Shown: positions 55,180 to 64,000, counted from the stretch's first letter. The stretch is 64,000 nt of DNA from Streptomyces sp. H27-H5 (GCF_026627505.1 NZ_JAPNLK010000026.1:28196-92195); one strand, 5' to 3'. Numbers and translations are program-made. Notes: a model not told the origin generated them from the sequence alone.

Positions 55180-57684
55180 ACGGGGTCGAGCGGTCCGGTC
55201 CCACGGATCTGCGCCTGCTCGCGCCGGCGCTGGCCACGTGGGCGGCCTCGGCCGTCGCGCTGGGGACACCGGGCGGGTGGACCGCCGTCGGGGTGGGCCT
55301 CGCGGTGGCCGCCGCCGGCGGGCTGTTCCTCGCCGGGTACCGGCGACCGGGGCCGTCGTGGGGGATCGGCGCCGCCATCGCCGCCGCCCTGCTGTGCGCG
55401 GCGGCCGGAGCCGGGGTGGCCGGGCTCCAGCGGGCCGAGGCACGCGCCGGACCCGTCGAGGGCGCCGCCCGGGGGTACGCCCGGGTCGCGGTGGAACTCA
55501 CCGTCGAGTCGGACCCCCGTACCGTCCGCGGCGGAGGTGGGCCGCCCGCCGTGGCCCTGGACGCGATGGTGACCCGGATGACCGGCCCCGACGGGACCCG
55601 TACCGGCGTCGAGACCCCGGTACGCGTCCTGGCCGGGCATCAGGGCTGGGGCCGGCTGCTGCCCTCCACCCGGGTCGAGGCGGTGGGCCGGCTGGCGCCG
55701 GGCCGCGACGGGGAGCGGGCCGTGGCACTGCTCCGCCTCGCCGGCGACGCCCCGCCGCGGGTGACGGGCCGGCCGGACGTCGCGCAGCGCGTCGCGGGGT
55801 CGCTGCGGGCCGGCCTGCGGGAAGCCACCGAGGGGCTGGCTCCCGACGCCATGGCGCTGCTGCCCGGCCTGGTGGTCGGGGACACCTCCCGGGTGCCGAC
55901 CGACCTGCACGACGCCTTCAAGGCCACCGATCTGCTGCACCTGCTCGCCGTGTCGGGATCGAACCTGACCGTGGTGCTGTTCCTGCTCATCGGGCCCCCG
56001 GCTGGCGCGCAGCGCGCGGAACGCGGCGGACTGGCGCCCCGGTTCGGGCTGTCGCTGCGGGCCACCGCCCTGTGCGGAGCGGCGCTGACGTCGGGCTTCG
56101 TGGTGGTGTGCCGGCCGGAGCCCAGCGTGCTGCGGGCCGCCGCCTGCGGGGCCGTCACCCTGCTGGCCCTCGCCACCGGGCGGCGCAGGTCGCTGCTTCC
56201 GGCCCTCGCCGCCGCCGTCCTGCTGCTGTTGCTGTACGACCCCTGGCTGTCCCGCAGCATCGGCTTCCTGCTGTCCGTACTGGCCACGGGGGCCCTGCTC
56301 ACCCTCGGCCCCCGGTGGAGCGAAGCGCTGCAACGGCGGGGACTGCGGCCCAGGTTCGCCGACGCGGTGGGGGCCGCCGCGGCCGCCCAGGCGGTGTGCG
56401 CGCCGGTGGTCGTCGTGCTCACCGCCCGGGTGAGCCTCGTGGCGGTGCCGTGCAACCTGCTCGCCGAACTCGCGGCGGGACCGGCCACGGTGCTCGGCTT
56501 CGCGACGCTCGCGGTGGCTCCGCTGTGGATGCCCGCCGCCGAGTGGCTCGCCTGGTGTGCCGGAGTGCCCGCCGGGTGGATCGCCGCGGTGGCGCGGACC
56601 GGGGCGCGACTGCCGGGGGCGGAGCTGCCCTGGCCGGGCGGGCTGCCCGGCGGACTGCTGCTCGCCGCCGCCACGGCCGCTCTGTTGGTGCTGTGCGTCC
56701 GGTGGGGGCGCCATCGCGGGCTCTGCTCCGCCCTGGCCGTGCTGCTGCTCCTGGCCGTCCTGAGGCCGCCACAGCTCACGCGTCCGTTCAAGGGCTGGCC
56801 TCCGCCCGACTGGACCTACGTACAGTGCGCCGTCGGCCAGGGGGACGCCGGCGTCCTCGCGGTGGGCCCGGGAACGGCCGTCGTGGTCGACACGGGACCG
56901 GACCCCGGCCCCGTGGACGACTGCCTGCGCGACCTGGGTGTGAGCAGGATCCCATTGCTGCTGCTGACGCACTTCCACGCCGACCATGTGGGCGGAATCT
57001 CAGGGGTGCTGCGGGGACGCACCGTCGCTGTGATCCAGACCACCGCCCTGGCGGAACCGCACGCCCAGGCCGAGTCCGTGCGCCGCACCGCCGCCGCGGC
57101 CCGGGTACCCGTCGTACGCGCCGCCCCGGGGGAACGCCGCCGGGCCGGAACGCTGGAGTGGCAGGTGCTGTGGCCGACGGCCGACGCCCCGATGCCAGAG
57201 GGGCCGAACGACGCGAGCGTGGCCCTGCTCGTACGGGCCTCCGGACTGACCCTGCTCCTGCTCGGAGACCTTGAACCACCGGCCCAACAGGCCCTGTTGA
57301 GGAGCCATCCGGAACTGGGTCCGGTGGACGTCCTGAAGGTCGCCCACCACGGTTCGGCACACCAGGACCCCGGACTTCAGGATCGGGTCAGGCCCAGGAT
57401 CGCGATTGTTCCCGTCGGTACAAGAAACCGCTACGGGCACCCCGCGCCAGGTACGCTCGCGCGACTGCGGGCGATGGGCGCAACGGTGTTGCGCACCGAT
57501 ACCGATGGGTCGGTGGCGATCTCCGGAAGCGGCCCGCGGCTGCGGGCCTTTCCGTCCGGACGGCGGGGCAGGCGACGCGGGCATACCGGGCACACCCGTT
57601 CTGTTTGCCCACAACCCGACAGCATGATCGAATGCGTCTTCGCCAGAACGGCACAAGTCCACACAGCACGGGGGTGCACCAACC
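55176..57684 (+). CDS. comEC: ComEC/Rec2 family membrane protein (frame has no stop before 60011)
   Basis: Starts at GTG 55176, overlapping the comEA stop. About the first 595 residues hold many membrane segments with the competence domain, and then comes a metallo-beta-lactamase-like domain with LLTHFHADHVGG (H599xHxDH604) and the later KVAHHGSAHQD. Conserved sequence ends near base 57560 (TDTDGSVAIS...). Oddly this frame has no stop until 60009-60011, running through the yceI and holA genes. The codons after ~57590 do not look coding. The end given here is simply the base before the yceI start. A lost stop or a small indel is likely; in the +1 frame a TGA lies at 57625-57627. Confidence 0.8.
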
Positions 57685-58566
57685 ATGTTCGGACGCCGAC
57701 GGGGGATGGAGACGGCCGGAAGCGCCGGCTCCCAGACGACCGCCACACTCGCGCTCCCGCACACCGCGCGACTGTTGAGCTGTCGCGTTCTCGACACGGT
57801 CCACCAGCCCATCAGACAGGCGAAGTTCGAGGTCACCGATCCGATCGGCCGACGCGTCGTCAGCGGCGAGACCGATCCGTACGGCGGGTTCACCGCGGCC
57901 ATGCCGGAGGGGGAGTACCGACTCTCGGTGACCGCCGAGGGCTACGCGCCGTTCCACGGCGCGACGCTGGTGGGGGATCCGGCGCAGCCCGGCACCGCGG
58001 AGATCATCCTGGACGCCGTCGAGCCGCCCCTGCTGCCGGCGCCCGGCCACTGGGAACTCGACCCGACGCACTCGTCGATCGGCTTCACGGCCCGGCACAT
58101 CGGCTTCGCCCGGATCCACGGCCGGTTCAGCACCTTCGCCGGGGCCGTCCGGATCGCCGAGCGCATGGAGGACTCCTCCATGCGCGTGATCATCGACGCG
58201 GCGAGCATCGACACCGGCCTGCGGATGCGCGACGACCACCTGCGCTCGGCGGACTTCCTGGACGCGGCACGCCACCCCACGGTGGAGTTCTACAGCGAGC
58301 GCTTCATCCACCGCAGCGGCAGCCGTTGGGCGGTCGCGGGCGCGTTGACCCTGCACGGGGTGAGCCGATCCGTGACCCTGGACACCCAGTACCTGGGCCA
58401 CGGCACGGGCCTGGAGGGCGAGCCGCGTGCCGCGTGCCGGGCCACCGCCGAACTGCAGCGCGAGGACTTCACCCTGAACTGGCAGTCGATGCTGGCGCAC
58501 GGGATCGCGGCGATCGGTTCGAGCGTGGAAGTGGACCTGGACATCCAGATCGTGCACAAGGCGTAG
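57685..58566 (+). CDS. YceI family protein with N-terminal carboxypeptidase-regulatory-like domain
   Basis: 293 residues. Residues about 25-110 form a beta-sandwich of the kind appended to carriers (LDTVHQPIRQAKFEVTDPIGR, GGFTAAMPEGEYRLSV). Residues about 115-292 are a YceI lipocalin-like fold (HWELDPTHSSIGFTARHIGFARIHGRFSTFAG), known to bind isoprenoids. No signal peptide, so probably cytoplasmic. ATG 57685 has GGGGGTG upstream. The comEC frame runs through it in another frame. Confidence 0.92.
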   Translation: MFGRRRGMETAGSAGSQTTATLALPHTARLLSCRVLDTVHQPIRQAKFEVTDPIGRRVVSGETDPYGGFTAAMPEGEYRLSVTAEGYAPFHGATLVGDPAQPGTAEIILDAVEPPLLPAPGHWELDPTHSSIGFTARHIGFARIHGRFSTFAGAVRIAERMEDSSMRVIIDAASIDTGLRMRDDHLRSADFLDAARHPTVEFYSERFIHRSGSRWAVAGALTLHGVSRSVTLDTQYLGHGTGLEGEPRAACRATAELQREDFTLNWQSMLAHGIAAIGSSVEVDLDIQIVHKA

Positions 58567-58583
58567 GGGCCGCCCGGCGAGGC

Positions 58584-58826
58584 TCAGGGAGCCTCCAGCC
58601 ACCCCTCGTACTCGGCGGCGAACTCGTCCAGCGCGGACGCCTCGAGGCGTTCCGTCGGGTCCTCGACGACCACCAGCCACTGGGCGTCCTCCGCGTCGTC
58701 CTCGCCGGCGAGGGCGTCGCGGACCAGCTGGGGTTCCTCGGGTACGCCGAAGCGGTCCACGAGTTCGCGCGCCACCTCCTCGGCGGCGTCACGGTCGGGC
58801 AGGACGAGTACATGTCGCACGTTCAC
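58584..58826 (-). CDS. small conserved acidic protein
   Basis: About 80 residues, on the minus strand between yceI and holA: MNVRHVLVLPDRDAAEEV, then a Glu/Asp-rich helix-strand pattern ending EYEGWLEAP. Similar proteins are known to me at this locus in Streptomyces without a function. GTG at 58826 or 58820 may be the start. Confidence 0.75.
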   Translation of the reverse strand: MNVRHVLVLPDRDAAEEVARELVDRFGVPEEPQLVRDALAGEDDAEDAQWLVVVEDPTERLEASALDEFAAEYEGWLEAP

Positions 58827-58902
58827 CCGACCATTCTCGGGTACCGCGTGAGGGGGTACGGGGCGAGGGGGACTGTCACTGCGGCGTGGGATGCTGGAGG
58901 CG

Positions 58903-59895
58903 ATGGCCACCAGGAAGAACCCCACCGACGATCCGCTCGCCCCGCTCACCCTCGCGGTGGGGCAGGAGGATCTGCTGCTCGACCGCGCGGTCCGGGAAGT
59001 GGTGACGGCGGCCCGTGCCGCCGACGCCGACACCGACGTGCGGGACCTCTCCTCCGAGCAGCTCCAGCCCGGCACGCTCGCCGAGCTGACCAGCCCCTCG
59101 CTGTTCTCCGAGCGCAAGGTCCTGGTCGTGCGGAACGCGCAGGACCTGTCCGCGGACACGGTGAAGGAGGTCAAGGCGTACCTCGCGTCGCCGTACGAGG
59201 AGATCACCCTCGTCCTCCTCCACGCCGGAGGCGTCAAGGGCAAGGGGTTGCTGGACGCGGCACGCAAGGCGGGTGCCCGAGAGATCGCCTGCCCGAAGAT
59301 GACGAAGGCCGCGGACCGGCTGTCCTTCGTGCGAGGGGAGTTCCGGACGCTGGGGCGCTCCGCCACACCCGAGGCCTGCCAGAACCTGGTGGACGCCATC
59401 GGCAGCGACCTGCGGGAGCTGGCGAGCGCGGCCGCGCAGCTGTGCGCGGACGTCGAAGGCACCATCGACGAGGCCGTGGTCGGGCGTTACTACACCGGCC
59501 GCGCCGAGGCCTCCAGCTTCACGGTCGCCGACCGGGCGGTCGAGGGGCGGACGGCCGAGGCCCTCGAAGCCCTGCGCTGGTCGCTGTCCACCGGGGTGGC
59601 ACCGGTCCTGATCACCAGCGCCCTCGCCCAGGCGGTCCGGGCCATCGGCAAGCTGGCCTCGGCGCCCCGCGGGGCCCGCCCCGGAGACCTCGCCCGGGAC
59701 CTGGGCATGCCGCCATGGAAGATCGACCGGGTTCGGCAGCAGATGCGGGGCTGGTCGGCGAACGGCGTCTCGGACGCCCTGCGCGCGGTGGCCGCCGCCG
59801 ACGCGGGCGTGAAGGGCGGGGGCGACGACCCCGAGTACGCGCTGGAGAAGGCGGTCGTGGCGGTGGCCCGAGCGGCCCGCCCGAACCGCCGGTAG
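58903..59895 (+). CDS. holA: DNA polymerase III subunit delta
   Basis: Clamp-loader subunit that opens the beta clamp. 330 residues; the pattern LTLAVGQEDLLLDRAV and LTSPSLFSERKVLVVRNAQ is typical, followed by the alpha-helical collar domain. ATG 58903 is chosen over 58891 because GGAGG-type sequence and a weak -10 (GATGCT, 58890-58895) precede it. A convergent gene lies beyond the stop. Confidence 0.93.
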   Translation: MATRKNPTDDPLAPLTLAVGQEDLLLDRAVREVVTAARAADADTDVRDLSSEQLQPGTLAELTSPSLFSERKVLVVRNAQDLSADTVKEVKAYLASPYEEITLVLLHAGGVKGKGLLDAARKAGAREIACPKMTKAADRLSFVRGEFRTLGRSATPEACQNLVDAIGSDLRELASAAAQLCADVEGTIDEAVVGRYYTGRAEASSFTVADRAVEGRTAEALEALRWSLSTGVAPVLITSALAQAVRAIGKLASAPRGARPGDLARDLGMPPWKIDRVRQQMRGWSANGVSDALRAVAAADAGVKGGGDDPEYALEKAVVAVARAARPNRR

Positions 59896-60065
59896 CCTCC
59901 GGTGGGTTGACGGGACCCGGGGTGCGGTGGCGGCTGTCTCGTTCCTGCGCACGGTCGTTTCCTGTGCTCTGCGCGGTTCGGCGGTTCTCCGGGGTGCCGG
60001 GGGTGCGCTGAGGCGTTGGGGCGTTGGGGCGTGCGCTGCTCCGTGCCGCCCGTGCGGTCGGGGGC

Positions 60066-60539
60066 TCAGGTCCGGTCGCCGGGGGCTGCTTGTGCCGATC
60101 GTGAGTGCGGGCCCTGGAAGCGGCGGACGTAGCGCTTCTGCCAAGGGGTTTCCACGGCGCGGGGGTGGTGGTTCCGGCGGACGAACTCCACCGCGCGTTC
60201 TGCCGGGACGCCGTCCAGGACCGCGATGCAGGCCAGCGCGGTGCCCGTGCGACCGCGGCCGCCCGCGCAGGCGAGTTCGACACGGTCCGTGGCGGCGCGC
60301 TCCCAGGCCAGGGCGAGGAGCTCGCGGGCACGGGAACGGTCGGACGGGAGCAGGAAGTCGGGCCAGCGAAGCCAGTCGGCCTCCCAGTCGACCTCGGGCG
60401 GTGGCGAGCCCAGCAGGTACACGGCGTACGTCGGTTCCTGGCCGGCCGGAAGGGGCCGACTGAGCCCGCGCCCCCGGACGAGCCGCCCGGAGGGCAGGCG
60501 CAGGACCCCCACGTCGGTCGAGTTCCATGCCTCGGTCAT
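60066..60539 (-). CDS. protein-tyrosine-phosphatase-like protein
   Basis: 157 residues. The phosphatase loop CAGGRGRTG matches Cx5R (C91, R97) followed by Thr, as in dual-specificity and cyclin-type phosphatases, preceded by a Trp-rich segment (DWEADWLRWPDFLLP) that could hold the acid residue. The last 15 residues are basic and polar. Substrate unknown. Confidence 0.83.
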   Translation of the reverse strand: MTEAWNSTDVGVLRLPSGRLVRGRGLSRPLPAGQEPTYAVYLLGSPPPEVDWEADWLRWPDFLLPSDRSRARELLALAWERAATDRVELACAGGRGRTGTALACIAVLDGVPAERAVEFVRRNHHPRAVETPWQKRYVRRFQGPHSRSAQAAPGDRT

Positions 60540-60734
60540 CAGCCCAGGCTAGCCGGCCCCGGTGCGGTGGGCGACGGTCCTGCCCCCGGGCTTGGGTCGA
60601 TGCCCTGGTCTGTGGTCCCGCACCGCCCCGACGAGGCCCAGCCCCGCCCTGGGCGGCGGCTCTGCTCCGCCGCCGCTCCGCCACTGCCCGGCGGCTCCGG
60701 CCCGCCCCGCCATGTGCGGCAGCGGCCAACCGCC
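60540..60734. other. C-rich intergenic stretch, insertion site of the island
   Basis: Dominated by words such as GCCCAGCCCCGCC and CGGCTCCGG, which reappear right of the island (63887-64000). No gene seen. Confidence 0.5.
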
Positions 60735-60738
60735 CTAG

Positions 60739-61213
60739 GGCCTGTGTGGTGTCGTGATCAGTCGGTGGTCTTGAGCAGGTCGTCGATCCAGATCATTGCG
60801 GCGCGGAGGTGGACGCCGGCGAGGTAGCTCTCGGGTGACTTGTCGTACCGGGTGGCGATGCCTCGCCGGGCTTTGAGCTTGTTGATCGCGCGTTCGACGG
60901 TGTTCCGCTCTTTGTTGAGGTCAGCGTCGTGGGTGACGGGCCGACCGCCTCTCGCGCCCTTCTTCTTCCGGTTGGCGGCCTGGTCCCGTTTCTCCGGGAT
61001 GACGGCCTTGATACCGCGTTTGCGCAGGTAGGAGCGGTTTCCGCGGGACGAGTAGGCCTTATCCGCGGCAACCGCGCCGGGCCTGCTGCGGGGACGGCCG
61101 ACAGGCACGCGGACTCTCACGCGCGCGATTACAGGGATGAACTGGGGGCTGTCCCCGGCCTGCCCGGCGGTCAGGACCAGCGCGAGCGGACGGCATCTGC
61201 GGTCCGCGGCGAG
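60739..61213 (-). mobile_element. truncated IS5-type element (3' end only)
   Basis: About 475 bases matching the transposase 3' half and terminal repeat of the intact element at 62811-63882, in the opposite orientation. The outer terminal repeat starts at 60739 directly after CTAG (60735-60738). Similarity to the intact copy stops abruptly at about 61213, so the element's other end is missing. Confidence 0.88.
60758..61213 (-). pseudogene. transposase fragment (IS5 family, C-terminal part)
   Basis: The frame is open from the break at ~61213 to the stop at 60758 and encodes the last ~150 residues of the transposase, including AADKAYSSRGNRSYLRKRG and ERNTVERAINKLKARRG with the second Asp and the Glu of the DDE triad. 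The first Asp and the N-terminal domain are missing. About 90 percent alike to the intact copy by eye. Confidence 0.85.
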
Positions 61214-61222
61214 TGGGACGTC

Positions 61223-61581
61223 CTACTCCTCCGGCTCCCAGGCGCGGAGCAGGTCGATCAGGCCCGCGTCTCCGTCGATCTGCAGGGAGTCCGCCGGGAT
61301 GCGGTCGTACATGAAGAGGACCAGCTCACCGGCCGTGCCGCGGACGAGACGCCGGCCGCCTCCGGGGCGCCCTCCGGTACGGACTTGGCCGCGGCGGCAG
61401 GCCCTGCGGCGATGGTGGCGGCCCAGGAGCGGCGCCCCTCGCCCAGATGCCGCACCAGATCGAACAGCGTCCATTCGGGGCAGGTCGTCACCCGCACGTC
61501 GAGGCTGGCTGCGGCGGCGACCGCGGCGCGAAAGGCGGTCGATCGTTCGTCGATCAGCCGCAGCAAATCGGGGAACTCCAA
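61223..61581 (-). pseudogene. decayed MDMPI (maleylpyruvate isomerase-like, DinB-type) gene
   Basis: The N-terminal part in one frame (LEFPDLLRLIDERSTAFRAA, then VTTCPEWTLFDLVRHLGEG) matches the metal-binding four-helix start of MDMPI-type proteins. The C-terminal end (GTAGELVLFMYDRIPADSL) is in a different frame, about 35 residues long. The ~120 residues normally between are missing. So there is a deletion plus a frame change near 61340-61375. It lies next to the broken IS end. Confidence 0.65.
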
Positions 61582-61833
61582 GCGATTTTCGCAACCGACG
61601 GGGCGGCCGCGCGGATCGGCAGGCCCGCGGTGCCTGGTGCGGCCAGCCATGCCCAGGCAGAGGGCCGCCGAGGGCTCGTCAAAGAGCCTGAACGGGACAA
61701 GGGCGGGAACCGGACCGGGACACGGGGCCTTTCGGACATGTCGTGGCGAACCGAGGCGACCTCTATGTGCCTTCGAAGCCGCCAGGCGTATATATGCCCG
61801 CAGTAGGCCCCGCGACGAAGGGATCCAACTGCA

Positions 61834-62283
61834 ATGAGGTACAGGAGAGTTGCGTCGTTCCTGGGCGTCTCGGTGGCGCTCGCCGGCAGCGTGATCGGGA
61901 CTGCTGGGGAAGCCTCCGCTTACCCGCAGGTCAACGTCTGCGGCAGCTCGTACGGATCGCTGAAGCAGTACCCCGTCAGGGGTACCGACAACACGAGGGT
62001 GGGCTGGATCGACACCTACTACAGCAGTGCCACCGGCAAGAACTGCGCCATCGTTCGCGGAGACGACTCGCGGGCGAGCGGGTTCAACCACATCGAGGTT
62101 GCCATCGGACTCTCGGGTGCGGCCGGATGGACTCAGACCGATGGGGCGGGCGTCAACTACACCAAGTACGCCGGGCCGGTCTACGTATACGCGCCGGGCA
62201 ACACGTGTATCGATGTGTGGGGCGTTTTCAAGTACGGAGACGATGGCTTCGCCACCGATGGAGCGCTCGGAGTGCGTTGCTAG
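61834..62283 (+). CDS. SapA-like secreted protein, copy 1
   Basis: 149 residues. Signal peptide with basic start, hydrophobic core and cleavage after SAYP-proximal ASA (about residue 29). The mature part is about 120 residues with four Cys (NVC, KNC, NTC and the final VRC), probably two disulfides. The core YSSATGKNCAI and YTKYAGPVYVYAPGNTCIDV resembles Streptomyces spore-associated protein A (SapA). AAGGGAT precedes the ATG. Followed by a close paralogue after 68 bases. Confidence 0.85.
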   Translation: MRYRRVASFLGVSVALAGSVIGTAGEASAYPQVNVCGSSYGSLKQYPVRGTDNTRVGWIDTYYSSATGKNCAIVRGDDSRASGFNHIEVAIGLSGAAGWTQTDGAGVNYTKYAGPVYVYAPGNTCIDVWGVFKYGDDGFATDGALGVRC

Positions 62284-62351
62284 CTCGGCGTTCAGGCTTG
62301 TCCGGGTCTGTTCATACGACAGCCACGTCTTTCGGAAGGGAAGCAACCACC

Positions 62352-62810
62352 ATGCACGCCAAGCGAATTGCATCGATTCTGGCCGTCGCATCGATGCTCG
62401 TCGGCAGCCTGATCGGCACCGCGACCGAGGCTGCCGCCTATCCGCAGGTCAACGTCTGCGGCAGCTCGTACGGATCGCTGAAGCAGTACCCGATCGTCGA
62501 TCCGGAAAACGGCTACCGGGTGGGCTGGATCGACACCTACTACAGCAGTGCCACCGGCAAGAACTGCGCCATCGCTCGCGGAGACGACTCGCGGGCGAGC
62601 GGGTTCACGCACATCGACGTGATGATAGGGCTTACCAGTCAGGTCGGGTGGGCTCAGGAGGACGGGGCGTTCCAGAACTACACCAAGTACGCGGGGCCGG
62701 TTTATGTCTACGCACCCGGCAACACCTGCATCGATGTGGCCAGCAACCTGCTCTACGACGGCTACATGGAGAAGCAGGGACTGGGCACGGCAACTCAAGT
62801 GCGCTGCTAG
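62352..62810 (+). CDS. SapA-like secreted protein, copy 2
   Basis: 152 residues, signal peptide ending TEAAA, and the same four-Cys mature domain as copy 1, with blocks identical at DNA level over many tens of bases. It differs mainly in the loop after KQYP and near the C-terminus. GGAAGGGAA lies upstream. Its stop codon TAG (62808-62810) is part of the CTAG that borders the IS, so the element inserted exactly at the gene's end. Confidence 0.85.
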   Translation: MHAKRIASILAVASMLVGSLIGTATEAAAYPQVNVCGSSYGSLKQYPIVDPENGYRVGWIDTYYSSATGKNCAIARGDDSRASGFTHIDVMIGLTSQVGWAQEDGAFQNYTKYAGPVYVYAPGNTCIDVASNLLYDGYMEKQGLGTATQVRC

Positions 62811-63882
62811 GGCCTGTGTGGTGTCGTGATCAGTTAACGGGTTCTGCCCTCTTCGGGGGGTGGAACCCGGTAGGACTGTTGTCGTGACACGAAGGCAACT
62901 CACCCATGCCCAGTGGAAGTTCATCGAACCGTACCTGCCGATCGGGAGGTACGGCCCGTACCCCGAACGTCTGCGGGAGCAGTTCGAGGGGGTGATCTGG
63001 CGGTTTAGGTCCAGCGGTCAGTGGCGGGAGATGCCTGCCGAGTTCGGCCCCTGGGCCACCGTCTACGGACGCTTCCGGGTCTGGCGGGACGCCGGTGTGT
63101 TCTCCGCCCTGCTGGAAGGTCTGATCGCCGAGGGTGCCCGCGCCGGACAGAGCGACTTGTCGCTGGTCAGCGTGGATTCCACCACGGTCCGCGCCCACCA
63201 CGACGCCGCAGGCATGCGCGTCAGCAAGCACCTCATGGACGCCCTGGAGGAAGCCGCGCAGGAGCAGGAGACCGCACGGCAAAAGGGGGCGGACCGGAGG
63301 GACACAACGGACAGGCCGAGCGCCGGCGGATCCGGCGCAGGCGCAAGCTCCGCCTGAAGGAAGCCCTGCTCGGCAGGTCCCGGGGCGGGCTGACCAGCAA
63401 ACTTCATCTCGCCGCGGACCGCAGGTGCCGTCCGCTCGCGCTGGTCCTGACCGCCGGGCAGGCCGGGGACAGCCCACAGTTCATCCCCGTGCTCGCGCGG
63501 GTCCGAGTCCGTCTGCCCGTCGGCCGACCTCGCAGCAAGCCCGGCGCGGTCGCCGCGGACAAGGCCTACTCATCCCGCGGCAACCGCACCTACCTGCGCA
63601 AACGCGGAATCAAGTCAGTGATCCCCGAGAAGAAGGACCAGGCCGCCCACCGGAAGAAGAAGGGCACGCGAGGCGGCCGGCCCGTCATCTACGACGCAGA
63701 CCTCTACAAAGAGCGGAACACCGTCGAACGCCTGATCAACAAGCTGAAGGCCTGGCGAGGCATCGCCACCCGATACGACAAGTCGCCCGAGAGCTACCTC
63801 GCCGGCGTCCACCTCCGCGCCGCAATGATCTGGATCGACGACCTCCTGAAGACCACCAACTGATCACAACATCACACAGGCC
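62811..63882 (+). mobile_element. intact IS5-type insertion sequence
   Basis: 1072 bases. The 25-base terminal inverted repeats (62811-62835 and 63858-63882) differ at two positions. CTAG flanks both sides (62807-62810 and 63883-63886), consistent with a YTAR-type target duplication. CTAG is self-complementary, so it could also be counted as part of the repeats. One transposase, made by frameshifting. Confidence 0.93.
62884..63863 (+). CDS. IS5-family transposase (two frames joined by -1 frameshift)
   Basis: The first frame runs from GTG 62884 to a stop at 63357 (helix-turn-helix region TRRQLTHAQWKFIEPYLP and the first catalytic Asp in SVDSTTVRAHHD). The second frame, one base back, runs to 63863 and holds the second Asp (AADKAYSS) and the Glu (ERNTVERLIN). 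The overlap contains a textbook slippery heptamer A-AAG-GGG at 63282-63288; slippage there gives a ~326-residue DDE transposase. Both frames look intact, so the element may be active. Confidence 0.9.
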
Positions 63883-63886
63883 CTAG

Positions 63887-64000
63887 CCCCCGCTGCCCCG
63901 GCGATGCCCAGCCCCGCCATGGCCCGACGGCTCCGGCCTGCGACGCCCTCGCCTCCCCCGCCCCTGCCCCGGCCGTCCAGGACGGCCCCGCCCCCGCCCG
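63887..64000. other. C-rich intergenic sequence right of the island
   Basis: Low-complexity C-rich sequence similar in words to 60590-60734. No gene seen before the window ends. Confidence 0.4.

Noticed and set aside
54510..60011. Reading the whole open frame from comEA through holA as one 1833-residue protein
   Set aside because: Only 55176 to about 57560 resembles ComEC; before and after, the frame overlaps comEA, yceI and holA, which are clearly coding in other frames.
61743..62810. A 355-codon frame spanning both SapA-like genes
   Set aside because: Its first part reads copy 1 out of frame; each copy has its own start, ribosome site and signal peptide.

Overview
The window is a piece of a high-GC actinobacterial chromosome, almost certainly Streptomyces. 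Codon third positions are almost all G or C, many genes start with GTG, and the gene order is the conserved valS / folC / ndk / mreBCD / pbp2 / rodA(sfr) / radical SAM pair / rne / rplU-rpmA-obg / proBA / nadD / rsfS / leuS / comEA-comEC / holA backbone of that genus. I saw no in-frame TTA codon in any gene I accept.

Region by region. 1-8.2 kb: end of a Pro/Gln-rich membrane protein, valS, an orphan NarL-type sensor kinase, a second MreB-like gene facing it, folC, a DUF4233 protein and ndk. 8.3-14.8 kb: the cell-shape and sporulation cluster mreB-mreC-mreD-pbp2-rodA. 14.9-20.6 kb: a CYTH-CHAD protein, a TIGR03960-type radical SAM protein, a repetitive membrane protein and the TIGR03936 partner of the radical SAM protein. 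20.7-27.4 kb: a very long RNase E/G with repetitive Ala/Pro/Arg tails, then rplU, rpmA and obg. 27.4-38 kb: a wall-glycopolymer block with five glycosyltransferases (one fused to a TagF-like glycerophosphotransferase domain), galE and a GtrA flippase-like protein. 38-48.1 kb: proB, proA, two related anchored proteins, an M48 protease, a 55-residue membrane protein, nadD, an LCP-LytR_C protein in the place of pdtA, rsfS and a histidine phosphatase. 48.2-52.3 kb: two identical tRNA-Ala(GGC) genes around a small Cys-rich gene, then a leucine-type attenuator and leuS. 52.3-60.5 kb: a coiled-coil membrane protein, DegV, ComEA, ComEC, YceI, a small conserved protein, holA and a tyrosine-phosphatase-like gene. 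60.7-63.9 kb: an accessory island bounded by two inverted copies of one IS5-type element (one truncated, one intact), carrying a decayed gene and two tandem SapA-like secreted proteins.

Two themes connect the genes. The mre/pbp2/rodA set, the glycosyltransferase/TagF block and the LCP protein plausibly act together in making and decorating the lateral and spore wall (inference from families and synteny). The others are translation and RNA housekeeping genes (valS, leuS, tRNAs, rplU, rpmA, obg, rsfS, rne). The most interesting signals are: a leader peptide with three consecutive Leu codons followed by an intrinsic terminator ahead of leuS; two genes whose only sensible start is CTG; a comEC frame with no stop for about 2.4 kb past its last conserved domain; the composite-transposon-like island; and a WPW-repeat membrane protein lodged between two functionally linked genes. 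Many genes here have a TAnnnT -10 box 6-8 bases before the start codon, so they are probably transcribed without a leader.
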